From NCBI GenBank assembly GCA_029572935.1, contig JAKQHM010000002.1:1-64000 (forward strand): DNA of 64,000 bases. Reading direction: 5' to 3'. A program made the translations under genes and the position numbers. The DNA is from Bacteroidota bacterium (GTDB lineage Bacteria; Bacteroidota; Bacteroidia; Chitinophagales; Saprospiraceae). Below are positions 55,651 through 64,000 of the stretch, one piece after another (positions within the stretch are counted from its first letter, which is position 1; each line of letters begins with the position of its first letter). The notes under the pieces are model-generated. The model did no database searches, was not told the DNA's origin, and saw nothing but the letters and a program-made list of their open reading frames with translations.

Positions 55651-57513
55651 ATGAAAAGATTTTTACTATTATCCATTTTTGTTTCACTGGTTGCCGGGCT
55701 CTCCGCACAGAAGGTTGTGACGAGGGTGAATCTCCCGGCCAACATTGCAGGTGGCAAAGTATTTCTGGCCGCTGATTTTGGTGCGGACCTTTCCACCGGA
55801 GTCTGGACTGCCGATGCAGTTTGTGCTGTCCCCAACCTGGCCTGTACGCCTTTGACTAACGCAGCGGAAGTAGCAGGTAAAATTGCTTTGATCGACAGGG
55901 GAACCTGTAATTTCGATCAGAAGTGTTTGAACGCACAAAATGCGGGTGCCATCGGTGTACTGGTTATGAACCACAACGATCAGAACAACCGCGGTGGCGC
56001 TCCCTTTATCATGGGTAGGGCTACAGAAGCCATTTCTGCTCAGGTGACCATCCCTTGTGTGATGATCGGCTTTGAAGATGGTGTTGCTTTGAAAGCTGCC
56101 TGTGCAGCAGGTCAGACGATCAACATTACATTGGGTGCACTTCCAAGGGCAGAGAATGATTTGGCTATCTACACCAACATTCTTCCCAACTACAGCGAAA
56201 CCTATGTTTTCAACCCACCCTGGGGTGCCATTCCTAACACAGAAATACAGGCTGATGGTGATTTCTCTTTCCAGGGAGGTGCTTTCTTCAGAAATGAAGG
56301 AACCGCTACCATCGACAACATCAATGTAGGTCTCGAGATTAAAAAAGGAGCTAATTCCTTGTTTACTCAGAAAACATCTGACAACGTTTCACTTGAGGTG
56401 GATTCCATCGCCGGATTGCTGAACGATACACAGTTTGATTTCAACAGCCTGCCTTTTGCCGGCAGAACCGGAAGATATGATTTCACTTACAATGCTTCCA
56501 ACGATAAAGCTGATCCAGTAAATACAGACAACAATTATTCCACTTATATGAATGTGACTAACAACATTTTGTCTAAGTGTCGCTTCAACACAACATCCAA
56601 AGCTCCTGTAGCTTCACAGTACTGGGGTGGAGGCACCGCTTACCGCGAACTGCTTTCTCCTTTTAATCTGAGACATGGCAAAGGTGCAACCATCGACAGC
56701 TTGTTTTCAGCTTTGGCTTCCAACGAACCATTGGCCGGTATGTACGTCGAAGGAAGAATTTACAAATTCACCGACCTGAACGGCGATGGTGACATTCAGA
56801 ACGACGAACTGGAAACAGTCGCTATCGGCTCCTATACTTTCCCTAACTCTGCTACCGGTAACTTTGGAACTATACGCTTTGGATTGGATGACCTCGTAGG
56901 AGACCCCAACGATCCTTACATGGTAGAAGATGACAGCACCTTGTTCTTCGCCAGCCTTATGTATCCCGGCGGAGCCAACAGCTTCTTCCCCGGATATGAT
57001 GTAGAATTCACGCAAAGGCAGTATTTCAACTTTAAGGACGGACTTATGGAACTGGATATCACAGACTGGCCTTATGTTTCTTCCAGCGCACAGGATGCCA
57101 TCACCGGTGGACCGGATCTCGAAAATGCAGGTTTGTTCTACGTGGATGCAAACGGTGACGGTACTGCACAGGACCAAGAAGTTGCCTTCTTTGCTCCAGC
57201 CATTGCAGTGGAAATCAACTTCCCGCCGATCGCAACCCGCGACCTTGGAAACGATCTGGGTGTAAACATCGAGCTGAGTCCGGTACCAACCAAAGACATC
57301 CTCAATGTGAGCTTCTCCTTGCCTACTGCATCACAGGTGAATTACCAGATCATCGGTGCCAACGGAAACCTCGTGATGAGCCAGGACGACCGCACCAATG
57401 GCAAAGAGTTCAGAACCAGCTTCAACGTTGCCAACCTGCCTGCAGGTCAGTACATTCTGAAAATCAACACTGCTGAAGGATACGTGAAGAAAGCCTTCAC
57501 CAAAGTAAATTAA
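55651..57513 (+). CDS. PA-domain T9SS cargo protein (copy 1)
   Basis: A 620-residue secreted protein. Signal peptide (FLLLSIFVSLVAGLSAQ), N-terminal PA (protease-associated) domain at about 25-170 with DRGTCNFDQKCLNAQ and CVMIGFEDG, a middle beta-rich region, an EF-hand-like loop (DLNGDGDIQNDE, about residue 375), a second Ca-type loop (DANGDGTAQDQE), and a C-terminal T9SS type A sorting domain (LSPVPTKDILNVSF to YVKKAFTKVN). It has no catalytic domain that I can recognise, which is unusual for a PA-containing protein. A terminator follows at 57540-57570. A diverged tandem copy lies directly downstream. Confidence 0.9.
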   Translation: MKRFLLLSIFVSLVAGLSAQKVVTRVNLPANIAGGKVFLAADFGADLSTGVWTADAVCAVPNLACTPLTNAAEVAGKIALIDRGTCNFDQKCLNAQNAGAIGVLVMNHNDQNNRGGAPFIMGRATEAISAQVTIPCVMIGFEDGVALKAACAAGQTINITLGALPRAENDLAIYTNILPNYSETYVFNPPWGAIPNTEIQADGDFSFQGGAFFRNEGTATIDNINVGLEIKKGANSLFTQKTSDNVSLEVDSIAGLLNDTQFDFNSLPFAGRTGRYDFTYNASNDKADPVNTDNNYSTYMNVTNNILSKCRFNTTSKAPVASQYWGGGTAYRELLSPFNLRHGKGATIDSLFSALASNEPLAGMYVEGRIYKFTDLNGDGDIQNDELETVAIGSYTFPNSATGNFGTIRFGLDDLVGDPNDPYMVEDDSTLFFASLMYPGGANSFFPGYDVEFTQRQYFNFKDGLMELDITDWPYVSSSAQDAITGGPDLENAGLFYVDANGDGTAQDQEVAFFAPAIAVEINFPPIATRDLGNDLGVNIELSPVPTKDILNVSFSLPTASQVNYQIIGANGNLVMSQDDRTNGKEFRTSFNVANLPAGQYILKINTAEGYVKKAFTKVN

Positions 57514-57539
57514 TTTAACAGCAGATAAGAACTTCATAG

Positions 57540-57570
57540 AGCCCTTCCGGTTTCCGGGAGGGCTTTTTTA
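57540..57570 (+). terminator. Intrinsic terminator after PA-domain copy 1
   Basis: AGCCCTTCCGG (57540-57550), a 3-nt loop, and CCGGGAGGGCT (57554-57564) form an 11-bp stem with one G-U pair, followed by a run of six T. It lies 26 nt after the stop at 57513 and separates the two tandem PA-domain genes. Confidence 0.9.
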
Positions 57571-57680
57571 TTGGGGTTATTTTGCCAATCACTCAACTAT
57601 CTACATATTCCTCTAACAGACGTTTACTCATAAAGGGGTATTTGTCTTCATTGGAGTGCTTTCATTGAAAATTATTCAAA

Positions 57681-59564
57681 ATGTTCAACTGGGATAGTAC
57701 ATTCACATCAATTAAAATTACAAATTGTCTAATTCTGCATGTTCTACTTTGTCAGATCAGCTTAGCCCAAAAGGTCGTCACTAGAATCAACACGCCTGCG
57801 ACCATTGCAGGGACCAAAATTTTTGCAAGCTCTGATTTTGGAGCTGACCTGAGTTCCGGGCTGTGGACTGCTGATGCGGTAAGAGCAGATCCTTTTTTGG
57901 CTTGTCAAAAACTCAAAAATCCAGCTTCGCTTTCAGGTAAAATGGCTTTAATAGAAAATGGAGGGTGTTTCGTTGAAGAAAAATGTCTGAAAGCCCAAGA
58001 GGCTGGAGCCATAGCAGTGGTGATTTTAAATCATGGAGAATTAAGCAACCAAGGTGGCCCACCTTATAAAATATCTGCGCGATCCAGAATTACTGCCGAA
58101 AAGCTCACCATTCCCTGTGTCATGTTGGGTTATGAAGAAAATCTCAACATAAATGAAGCTATTTCACGGGGTGAAAGTATAAACATCACCATTGGTTCAG
58201 AGGCTTTACAAGAAAATGACATGGCCATTTATACCAAAGTTCTGCCGGGATTTAATGAATCTTATGTTATGAATCCAAAATTAGGTTGTATACCATACAG
58301 GGAGTTGAAAGAGACGGAAGATTATATTTTTCAACCTGGTGCAATTGTTAGAAATGAAAGCCCATCCAAAGTGGAAAATGTCAATTTAAGCATTTCTATC
58401 CAAAGGAACAAGAGTATTGAGTATAGGCATACTACAGATCATAATATCATCATCGAATCCGATTCCACTTCAAAATTGTTGAATGAACCTTATATTTTGA
58501 AGGCCACCATTTTAGGGCGCAGAGATATCACGTATAACGTTTCCAACGATAAAGCTGATCCATTTCAATTTGATAATGAATTTAAAACATTTTACAACAT
58601 TAGTGATGGTGTGATAAGTAAATGTAGATTTGACTTGGACAGGAATGCACCGATTGCCACTCAATATTTAGGTGGAGATAAGGACTATCGGGATATCATT
58701 TTTCCATTTAGGTTAAAACGTGCCAAATGGGCATTCATCGATAGTCTTTTTGCTAACGTTGCCTCCGATGAACCACTGAAAGGGATGTATTTTGAAGGAA
58801 AAATTTTTAAATTTACTGATCTTAATGTGGATGGAAATATTACCAATGATGAACTGGAATTAATTGCGATAGGAGCTTACACCTTTCCCAGCTCTGCCAC
58901 AGGCTTCTACGGAACTGTCCGAATAGGATTGGAAGATCTGATCGGAGACCCCAAAGACCCTTATTTTATTGATCAAGATTCGATTACACTTCTGGCCAGT
59001 TTACACTATCCTGGTGGAATTAATTCCTTTTTTATGGGATATGATGCTGCCTTTTCCCAGAGACTAAATTTCTACCGCAAGGATAGTTTAAAAAGGCTGG
59101 ATATAACTGACTGGCCATATATTTTCGCGAGAAAACAGGATGTTATTACAGGATGGCCGGATATAGAACAGGCAGGATTATTTTTTCTCGATGCAAATGG
59201 CGATGGAGTATCTCAAACTGAGGAGATCGTATTTTTTCCTCCCAGTATGGCAATTAATATAATATACCCACCTGAAGCCTCCTATCGGGAAATCAACCAT
59301 CACCAATATCAAGATATCATTATCAGCCCCTTACCGGCAGTGGACCATCTAAATATTGGTTTTCATTTGGATAATGCAGGTAAAGTTAGATATAGAATTT
59401 ATCATACTAATGGAGAGTTGATATTTCAACAAGAAGACATCTCATTAGATAAAGAAATCACCAAACAAATCAACATAACCCAACTTCCAGCCGGAAATTA
59501 TTTTATCCAAATTCATACTGAGGATGGCTTGATTAAAAAGGCATTTCAAAAAGTGAATCGGTAA
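57681..59564 (+). CDS. PA-domain T9SS cargo protein (copy 2, AT-rich)
   Basis: A 627-residue paralogue of the 55651-57513 product with the same order: signal peptide (LILHVLLCQISLAQ), PA domain (GGCFVEEKCLKAQ, CVMLGYEEN), middle region, EF-hand-like loops (DLNVDGNITNDE; DANGDGVSQTEE) and a type A sorting domain (ISPLPAVDHLNIGF to LIKKAFQKVN). Long shared stretches such as SNDKADP and LDITDWPY show a tandem duplication. The nucleotide composition is much more A/T-rich than copy 1, and codons differ at most third positions, so the copies have diverged or one was replaced. The first EF-hand has lost Gly3 (NGDG to NVDG). Confidence 0.88.
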   Translation: MFNWDSTFTSIKITNCLILHVLLCQISLAQKVVTRINTPATIAGTKIFASSDFGADLSSGLWTADAVRADPFLACQKLKNPASLSGKMALIENGGCFVEEKCLKAQEAGAIAVVILNHGELSNQGGPPYKISARSRITAEKLTIPCVMLGYEENLNINEAISRGESINITIGSEALQENDMAIYTKVLPGFNESYVMNPKLGCIPYRELKETEDYIFQPGAIVRNESPSKVENVNLSISIQRNKSIEYRHTTDHNIIIESDSTSKLLNEPYILKATILGRRDITYNVSNDKADPFQFDNEFKTFYNISDGVISKCRFDLDRNAPIATQYLGGDKDYRDIIFPFRLKRAKWAFIDSLFANVASDEPLKGMYFEGKIFKFTDLNVDGNITNDELELIAIGAYTFPSSATGFYGTVRIGLEDLIGDPKDPYFIDQDSITLLASLHYPGGINSFFMGYDAAFSQRLNFYRKDSLKRLDITDWPYIFARKQDVITGWPDIEQAGLFFLDANGDGVSQTEEIVFFPPSMAINIIYPPEASYREINHHQYQDIIISPLPAVDHLNIGFHLDNAGKVRYRIYHTNGELIFQQEDISLDKEITKQINITQLPAGNYFIQIHTEDGLIKKAFQKVNR

Positions 59565-59600
59565 ATATCATTTCTCGTAAGAACAACCCTTTTAGTCTAT

Positions 59601-61781
59601 TCACTCCTTCACCAATTTCCTGGTTTCCATAGATCCTCCCGTGCGTATTGTCAACAGATACGTGCCGGCCGGATATGCGCTGGTGCTGACTACCTGTTTT
59701 GCAGAAGCCTGAAGCACTCCGTCTGCCATGAGGAAACCTTGTGGAGAAAGGATCTGCCAGTGGGTCGGAGCTGACTGGTCTGTGCTGGATGGTTCCAGGA
59801 TCAGAATCTCATCAAAGGGAACCGGGAAGGCTCTGACGTCCGGTACCTGAGAATGGAAGTCCCTGTGGGATGAAACCAGTCCGCAGTCAGGTGTTTTGGA
59901 GTAGGGCAACTGCGCTTGCGAGAAAGTCTGATATCCCTTGTTCAGATACTCATTTGCAGGATGCACGTCCAGCCCGTCGCAATCCCTGCCGTAGGCTCCC
60001 TGCACCTGCAGATAAGTGCCTGCGCTGCAGGGACGGAAATACTCTGCATCCCCGCCTAATTTTACCGTGCCGTATAGCTCTGCACCCCAGCAAAAAATAT
60101 TGTCTTCGAGCAAAGCCTGACCGTAGACCTGCGTACCAAAAATAACGCTGTGTCCCCGCACGACGGCATCGCCGGAAATGCGGTTTCCTCCAAAAACCCA
60201 GGCATGTCCGCTCACTTCTGCCCTGCCCGTCAGGCTGGCGTCCTCGCCGATCGTCACATAATCTCTCAGGCGGGCATTTTCGCCAATCCTGGCGTTGTGT
60301 TTGACCAGGGCGTGTCCTTCTATCCTCGCCTGCCCGCTGACCTCAGCCCGATCCAAAACACAGGCTCCTGGCGCTACATAGGCTGTGGGAGCCACGCGTG
60401 CCGTCGATGCCACGAAACCTCCCCCATTGGGATGAGGAGCTCCTGCCACGCCTTCCGGTACGCGCGTATAGCCGGGTTGGTGACCTTCAGGGAAAGCTCC
60501 TCTGAGCCGGAAAGCATAAGGATAGCGCCAGATCCTGGGGAATCCGGCCTCCCAGGCATAATTATGATGTCGATCGGGGGCACCGCTGACCACGAGGAAA
60601 AGCTCCTTTTCATCCTCTTCCATTCGAAATTCCAATTCTCCTTCGTCGCGCATCATTTCACTGTAGCGGATGTTTCCCACGCTGTCACGGGCCACCAGAC
60701 CCCAACGCCATCCTGCGTCTCCGGCGGTCTCGTCATAACCTTTCAGTCTGATCTGTACGATCGTCTCATCGCAGCTGTCCGCGCGGACAGGATAGAGCTG
60801 AATGTGGTTGTATCCATAATCCTGGGGAGCCCTATGGTCCTGGATCTGATAAAGTCCTTCTGCGGGATCCAGGGCATCGGGAATGATTTCAGGATTGAGC
60901 CTGAATACCTCTGGCAGGGTCGCGATCCGCTCCCGCAACCTGTCCCCGATCTCGTAGTCCCAATGGACATTTTTCATGGCGTACTGACCAAACAGATCGT
61001 TGAGCTCCTGCTGGCTGCGGCCTGTCAGGCGCATATAAGTTTCCAGGGGATGTTCGCCGATATTGGATTCGCGCCACATTCTGTTGATCAACTCAAGTCC
61101 ATCCAGTTCCTTGACAAACTGCAGAAAAATGAATGCCTGATAGTGATGCCGGGTAGAACTCCAGTGGAACTGACTGGTGTTGAGCCACCTTGCCATGTCA
61201 AAGTGCTTCGCGATGTCGGGATAGCGCTGCATCGCCATGAACTCGGCATGGGTCTCCCAGAAAAATCCGACGTAATCGTGGTTGACAAAGCTGTGACCGG
61301 GAAACATCATCCATGTATAGTTTTGCATGGCATGGGTAAACTCGTGCGCCAGGGTCGGACCATCCGATGCGGCATGCGGATGCATCCACATGGCTCCGGT
61401 GGTGCCGTCGTAATTGCCGCCAAAGGCCCATCCTTCCACGCCTTCCCAGGTATGGAGCATCACCAGGATCATCTTCCACTCTGCCAGCAAGCCTCCCGTA
61501 TCGGACAGAAAACGGAGGCTATCGATGTAAAAACCGTAAAGCTCTTCTGCGGTCTCCAGGACTTTGGCCGGATCAAAAGCAATATCTGATGGGGCAGTCC
61601 TGGGATCTGTGCCTGCCAGAGGACCCCAGAAAATGATGAAATTATCGGATTGGGCAGAGCGCTGGAATGAATAATCAAACGTGCCGTTCTTCCATTCGTT
61701 GGGGATGTATACTTTCTTTTGGGAAAAGGAATCCACTACGCTGAAGGTCAGGATCAGAAAGGAAATGAGTCGGAGTGACAT
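59601..61781 (-). CDS. DUF6055-type metalloprotease fused to beta-helix
   Basis: A 726-residue secreted protein. Signal peptide (LISFLILTFSVVDSFSQ), a DUF6055-like gluzincin domain (about 25-300) with HEFTH (H146, E147, H150) and downstream WETHAEF glutamates (E176, E180) as candidate third ligands. An Ig-like segment follows, then a left-handed hexapeptide beta-helix at about 457-595 (VAPTAYVAPGAC, ARIGENARLRDYVTI, AEVSGHAWVFGGNRISG), and a T9SS sorting domain (FPVPFDEIL to the end). The promoter box at 61797-61804 puts the ATG at 61781 as start, although a TTG at 61799 is in frame. The combination of protease and acyltransferase-like helix in one exported protein is unusual. Confidence 0.8.
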   Translation of the reverse strand: MSLRLISFLILTFSVVDSFSQKKVYIPNEWKNGTFDYSFQRSAQSDNFIIFWGPLAGTDPRTAPSDIAFDPAKVLETAEELYGFYIDSLRFLSDTGGLLAEWKMILVMLHTWEGVEGWAFGGNYDGTTGAMWMHPHAASDGPTLAHEFTHAMQNYTWMMFPGHSFVNHDYVGFFWETHAEFMAMQRYPDIAKHFDMARWLNTSQFHWSSTRHHYQAFIFLQFVKELDGLELINRMWRESNIGEHPLETYMRLTGRSQQELNDLFGQYAMKNVHWDYEIGDRLRERIATLPEVFRLNPEIIPDALDPAEGLYQIQDHRAPQDYGYNHIQLYPVRADSCDETIVQIRLKGYDETAGDAGWRWGLVARDSVGNIRYSEMMRDEGELEFRMEEDEKELFLVVSGAPDRHHNYAWEAGFPRIWRYPYAFRLRGAFPEGHQPGYTRVPEGVAGAPHPNGGGFVASTARVAPTAYVAPGACVLDRAEVSGQARIEGHALVKHNARIGENARLRDYVTIGEDASLTGRAEVSGHAWVFGGNRISGDAVVRGHSVIFGTQVYGQALLEDNIFCWGAELYGTVKLGGDAEYFRPCSAGTYLQVQGAYGRDCDGLDVHPANEYLNKGYQTFSQAQLPYSKTPDCGLVSSHRDFHSQVPDVRAFPVPFDEILILEPSSTDQSAPTHWQILSPQGFLMADGVLQASAKQVVSTSAYPAGTYLLTIRTGGSMETRKLVKE

Positions 61782-61796
61782 GGATTGAATTTGGCT

Positions 61797-61804
61797 CAAA
61801 TATA
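61797..61804 (-). promoter_or_regulatory. Promoter box of DUF6055-type gene
   Basis: The minus strand reads TATATTTG, an exact TAnnTTTG match, ending 15 nt upstream of the ATG at 61781. Confidence 0.45.
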
Positions 61805-61894
61805 AAGACAGAATGAGGGATTCGTCTATCTTAAGATGACGCTAAAAAAACTGCAGAGTTCTTCTGATTTCGATTCTCCATATTTGCTGCTGCA

Positions 61895-64000
61895 ATGACA
61901 GCTAAACAAGGAGTGGAGATCAGGATCCTGGGCATACGGCATCATGGTTCGGGTTCCTGCCTGCGGATGTTGCGTGCGCTTGAAGATTTTGAGCCGGAGG
62001 TCATCTGCGTGGAACTGCCGCCTGAGACCGGTTTTCATCTGCCGGAACTGCTGGAGCCCTCCAATTCTGCACCCCTCGCTTTTTTACTGTACCATGCCCA
62101 GAAGCCGGAACAATGCTACTACCTGCCCCTGGCTGATTTTTCGCCTGAATACCAGGCCGTCCGCTTTGGTCTGAGCAGGGGCATCGATGTACGCGCCATG
62201 GATATGCCTGCGGCTCATATGCTGCTGAGCCATCAATTCAAAGGTCGGGAAGCAGGCGTCCTGGACGATGATCAGATCTTTATGATCCGGGACCCGCTGG
62301 GCTATCTGGCCAAAAGCCAGGGATATGAGGACAGCGAGGTCTGGTGGACTCAATACTTCGAGCATTGGACAGACCACGCGCAACTCTTTGACATGATCTT
62401 ACAACTCATGGCGGAGCTCAGAAAGCTCAGCAAGGGCAGTGACGATGAGGAAACCCTCATACGGGAGAAGTTCATGAGAGAATGCATCAGAAAATGTCTG
62501 AAGGAAGGCTTTCAAAAAATTGCGGTAGTTTGTGGAGCCTGGCACGGACCGGTGCTCACCCTGCCGTATTTAAAAAAAACAGAAAAAGAAAGCATACGCG
62601 CACTGAAATCCGTACCGGTATCCTGCACCCTGATCCCCTGGTCCTACGAGCGGCTGATGCTCAACCGCTCCTATTCTGCAGGAATCCTGTCTCCTTCCTG
62701 GAACGAATCCTTGTACAGGATGCCCGAAGCCCCGATTTCCCATTGGATGAGTCAGGCAGCACGTGCCTTCCGTGAATATGGATACCAGGCTGGTACGGCA
62801 GAAATCATCGATGCCGAACGCATGGCCTACAACCTGAGCCTGCTGCGCGGAATGCCGGCACCGGGCATCGAAGAATTGCGGGATGCCTTGATCTCCACAC
62901 TCGGACAGGGCGATGCGGGTCGCGTGAACTTACTGGCCGGAAAGATCTTTACCGGCTCACGCATCGGCAAAATTTCCCTGGAACGGACGGAATTGCCCAT
63001 GGTGACAGCCTTTAAAAAACAGCTCAAAATCCTGAATCTGCTGCTCTACTGGGAAGAATCAAACGACCAGGTGCTGAAACTGGATCTTCGTAAATCCAAC
63101 CACCTGGAGAAAAGCAGATTGATTCACCAATCCCGTTTGCTGCAACTGGACTGGGCCGTAGAAATGCCACTGAGCATTTCTGCCCAGGGTACCTTTCACG
63201 AACACTGGAAATTCAATTGGTCACCAGAACTGGAAGTACAACTCATCCGGTCGGCGACACTGGGCAACCAGATAGAAGAAGTCATACTGAGGATGATCTC
63301 CGAGAAACTGGACAAACGCTCGGAGGATATAGCTTTGCTCGGCGAGCTGCTTGAGCATGCATTAAAAGCAGGTATGGACCAGCTTTTTGAAGATCTCGCA
63401 CAAAAGATCCGCGAGCTGTGCCTGGAGGTAGAAGATACCGAACGTCTGGCGCTCCTGCTGAGACCCCTGATCGCAGGCCTGAGTTATGGCAATCTGCATG
63501 GCTACAGTACCGCTCATTGTCAAAATCTGATCAGCCTGATCCTGCCCAGATTGGTTTACAATTTTGGTCCGCAATGTGTCAACATCCAGCTGGAGCGGGC
63601 TCAGAAAATGGTGCAGGTTTTCTATCTGATCCACAGCTATTTCTTCCATTTTCAGGATGAGGATCTTCGTCTGGGCTGGCGGGACCAGGTCCTCAAGTTT
63701 CGGGCAGATACGGCCACCCATCCCCTGTTGAGGGGAAGAGCATCCTTTGTGGCCATCGATGAAGGCTGGATCAGCCATTCAGAGCTGGGCCTTAGCCTGC
63801 TGCAGGAGTGCGACCCCGTAAGTGGTGCCCAGCCCGCAGCCAGGTGGATCGAAGGATTTCTGATCGGTGCCAATGCCTTCTACCTGCTCCGTGATGAGCT
63901 GATCGAAATCCTGGACAACTGGGTGGTCAATCTGAGTGATGAAGACTTCAAGGAAGTGTTGCCCTTGTTGCGGAGGAGCTTCAGCCAGGTAACCTACTCT
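61895..64000 (+). CDS. DUF5682 family protein, C-terminus beyond window
   Basis: The frame is open for exactly 702 codons from the ATG at 61895 to the window edge. The N-terminus carries the DUF5682 hallmark IRILGIRHHGSGSCLRML followed by VICVELPPE, AMDMPAAHM, VVCGAWHGP and WSYERL. The rest is long, helical and mostly Leu/Glu-rich. I recall this family as commonly encoded with a MoxR-type AAA ATPase, a SWIM zinc-finger protein and a VWA-domain protein in operons proposed to act in biological conflict or stress. Those partners would lie beyond 64000. No signal peptide, so it is cytoplasmic. A possible promoter box (CATATTTG, one mismatch) lies at about 61880-61887. Confidence 0.75.
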   Translation, partial: MTAKQGVEIRILGIRHHGSGSCLRMLRALEDFEPEVICVELPPETGFHLPELLEPSNSAPLAFLLYHAQKPEQCYYLPLADFSPEYQAVRFGLSRGIDVRAMDMPAAHMLLSHQFKGREAGVLDDDQIFMIRDPLGYLAKSQGYEDSEVWWTQYFEHWTDHAQLFDMILQLMAELRKLSKGSDDEETLIREKFMRECIRKCLKEGFQKIAVVCGAWHGPVLTLPYLKKTEKESIRALKSVPVSCTLIPWSYERLMLNRSYSAGILSPSWNESLYRMPEAPISHWMSQAARAFREYGYQAGTAEIIDAERMAYNLSLLRGMPAPGIEELRDALISTLGQGDAGRVNLLAGKIFTGSRIGKISLERTELPMVTAFKKQLKILNLLLYWEESNDQVLKLDLRKSNHLEKSRLIHQSRLLQLDWAVEMPLSISAQGTFHEHWKFNWSPELEVQLIRSATLGNQIEEVILRMISEKLDKRSEDIALLGELLEHALKAGMDQLFEDLAQKIRELCLEVEDTERLALLLRPLIAGLSYGNLHGYSTAHCQNLISLILPRLVYNFGPQCVNIQLERAQKMVQVFYLIHSYFFHFQDEDLRLGWRDQVLKFRADTATHPLLRGRASFVAIDEGWISHSELGLSLLQECDPVSGAQPAARWIEGFLIGANAFYLLRDELIEILDNWVVNLSDEDFKEVLPLLRRSFSQVTYS

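Noticed and set aside
60150-61589. Open plus-strand frame of 479 codons opposite the DUF6055-type gene
   Set aside because: It is an antisense mirror of a gene with clear domains, signal peptide and sorting tail; the translation has no family motif.
1-64000. tRNA, rRNA, CRISPR arrays, insertion sequences, prophage genes
   Set aside because: I looked for these by eye on both strands and found no convincing cloverleaf, repeat-spacer pattern, transposase or integrase; an actual tRNAscan/Infernal run would be needed to be certain.

Overview
The window reads as chromosome of a member of the Bacteroidota, most likely the Saprospiria/Saprospiraceae. Four things point there. Many promoters match the Bacteroidota -7 box TAnnTTTG. 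There are numerous SPII lipoproteins. Several secreted proteins carry type IX secretion (T9SS) C-terminal sorting domains, of both the ordinary and the gliding-motility-associated (type B) kind. Large HYR/PKD-type surface proteins and VCBS/ASPIC lipoproteins are present. Taxonomy is inferred from gene content only. I found no rRNA, tRNA, CRISPR array, insertion sequence or phage gene.

Layout. 1-2601 (-): the N-terminal 702 codons of a large HYR-type surface protein, preceded by a small secreted protein. 3548-11166 (-): a compact four-gene cluster of two small related lipoproteins followed by two ~1,100-residue VCBS/ASPIC lipoproteins. This is the most coherent candidate for an undescribed system. 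11568-17704: a coiled-coil lipoprotein, superoxide dismutase, CutC, a Cys-rich metzincin, then a leftward cluster of 2OG-Fe oxygenase, TatA, OmpH/Skp and thiolase. 18023-25385 (+): a TM2 lipoprotein, a DUF2752 protein, a muconic-semialdehyde-type aldehyde dehydrogenase, MlaE-MlaF, an HlyD adaptor, a small periplasmic protein and a fatty acid desaturase. 25422-31854: Mfd, an AT-rich orphan lipoprotein, Nfu, and a class V aminotransferase with a Tat-like leader.

32007-46382: a T9SS-exported fungalysin, RlmB, a TraB/GumN protein, a gamma-carbonic anhydrase-like protein, a 1,360-residue type B T9SS cargo, a small membrane protein next to a haem-type TonB-dependent receptor, and an M28 peptidase. 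46528-55459: prfC-tmk, alkB-ompA (overlapping), galM-rsmB, tolC, a c-type cytochrome lipoprotein and an SDR/epimerase. 55651-64000: two tandem PA-domain T9SS proteins of very different base composition, a secreted DUF6055-type metalloprotease-like protein fused to a left-handed beta-helix, and the first 702 codons of a DUF5682-family protein whose operon continues beyond the window.

Housekeeping genes (mfd, prfC, tmk, rlmB, rsmB, nfu, tatA) are interleaved with cell-surface and secretion genes. Besides the VCBS cluster, the less ordinary signals are: a perfect 14-bp terminator-like hairpin inside the start of the DUF2752 gene; promoters only 3-8 nt from several start codons; an array of four TTGTTAA elements between tolC and a cytochrome gene; and the unusual fusion at 59601-61781.
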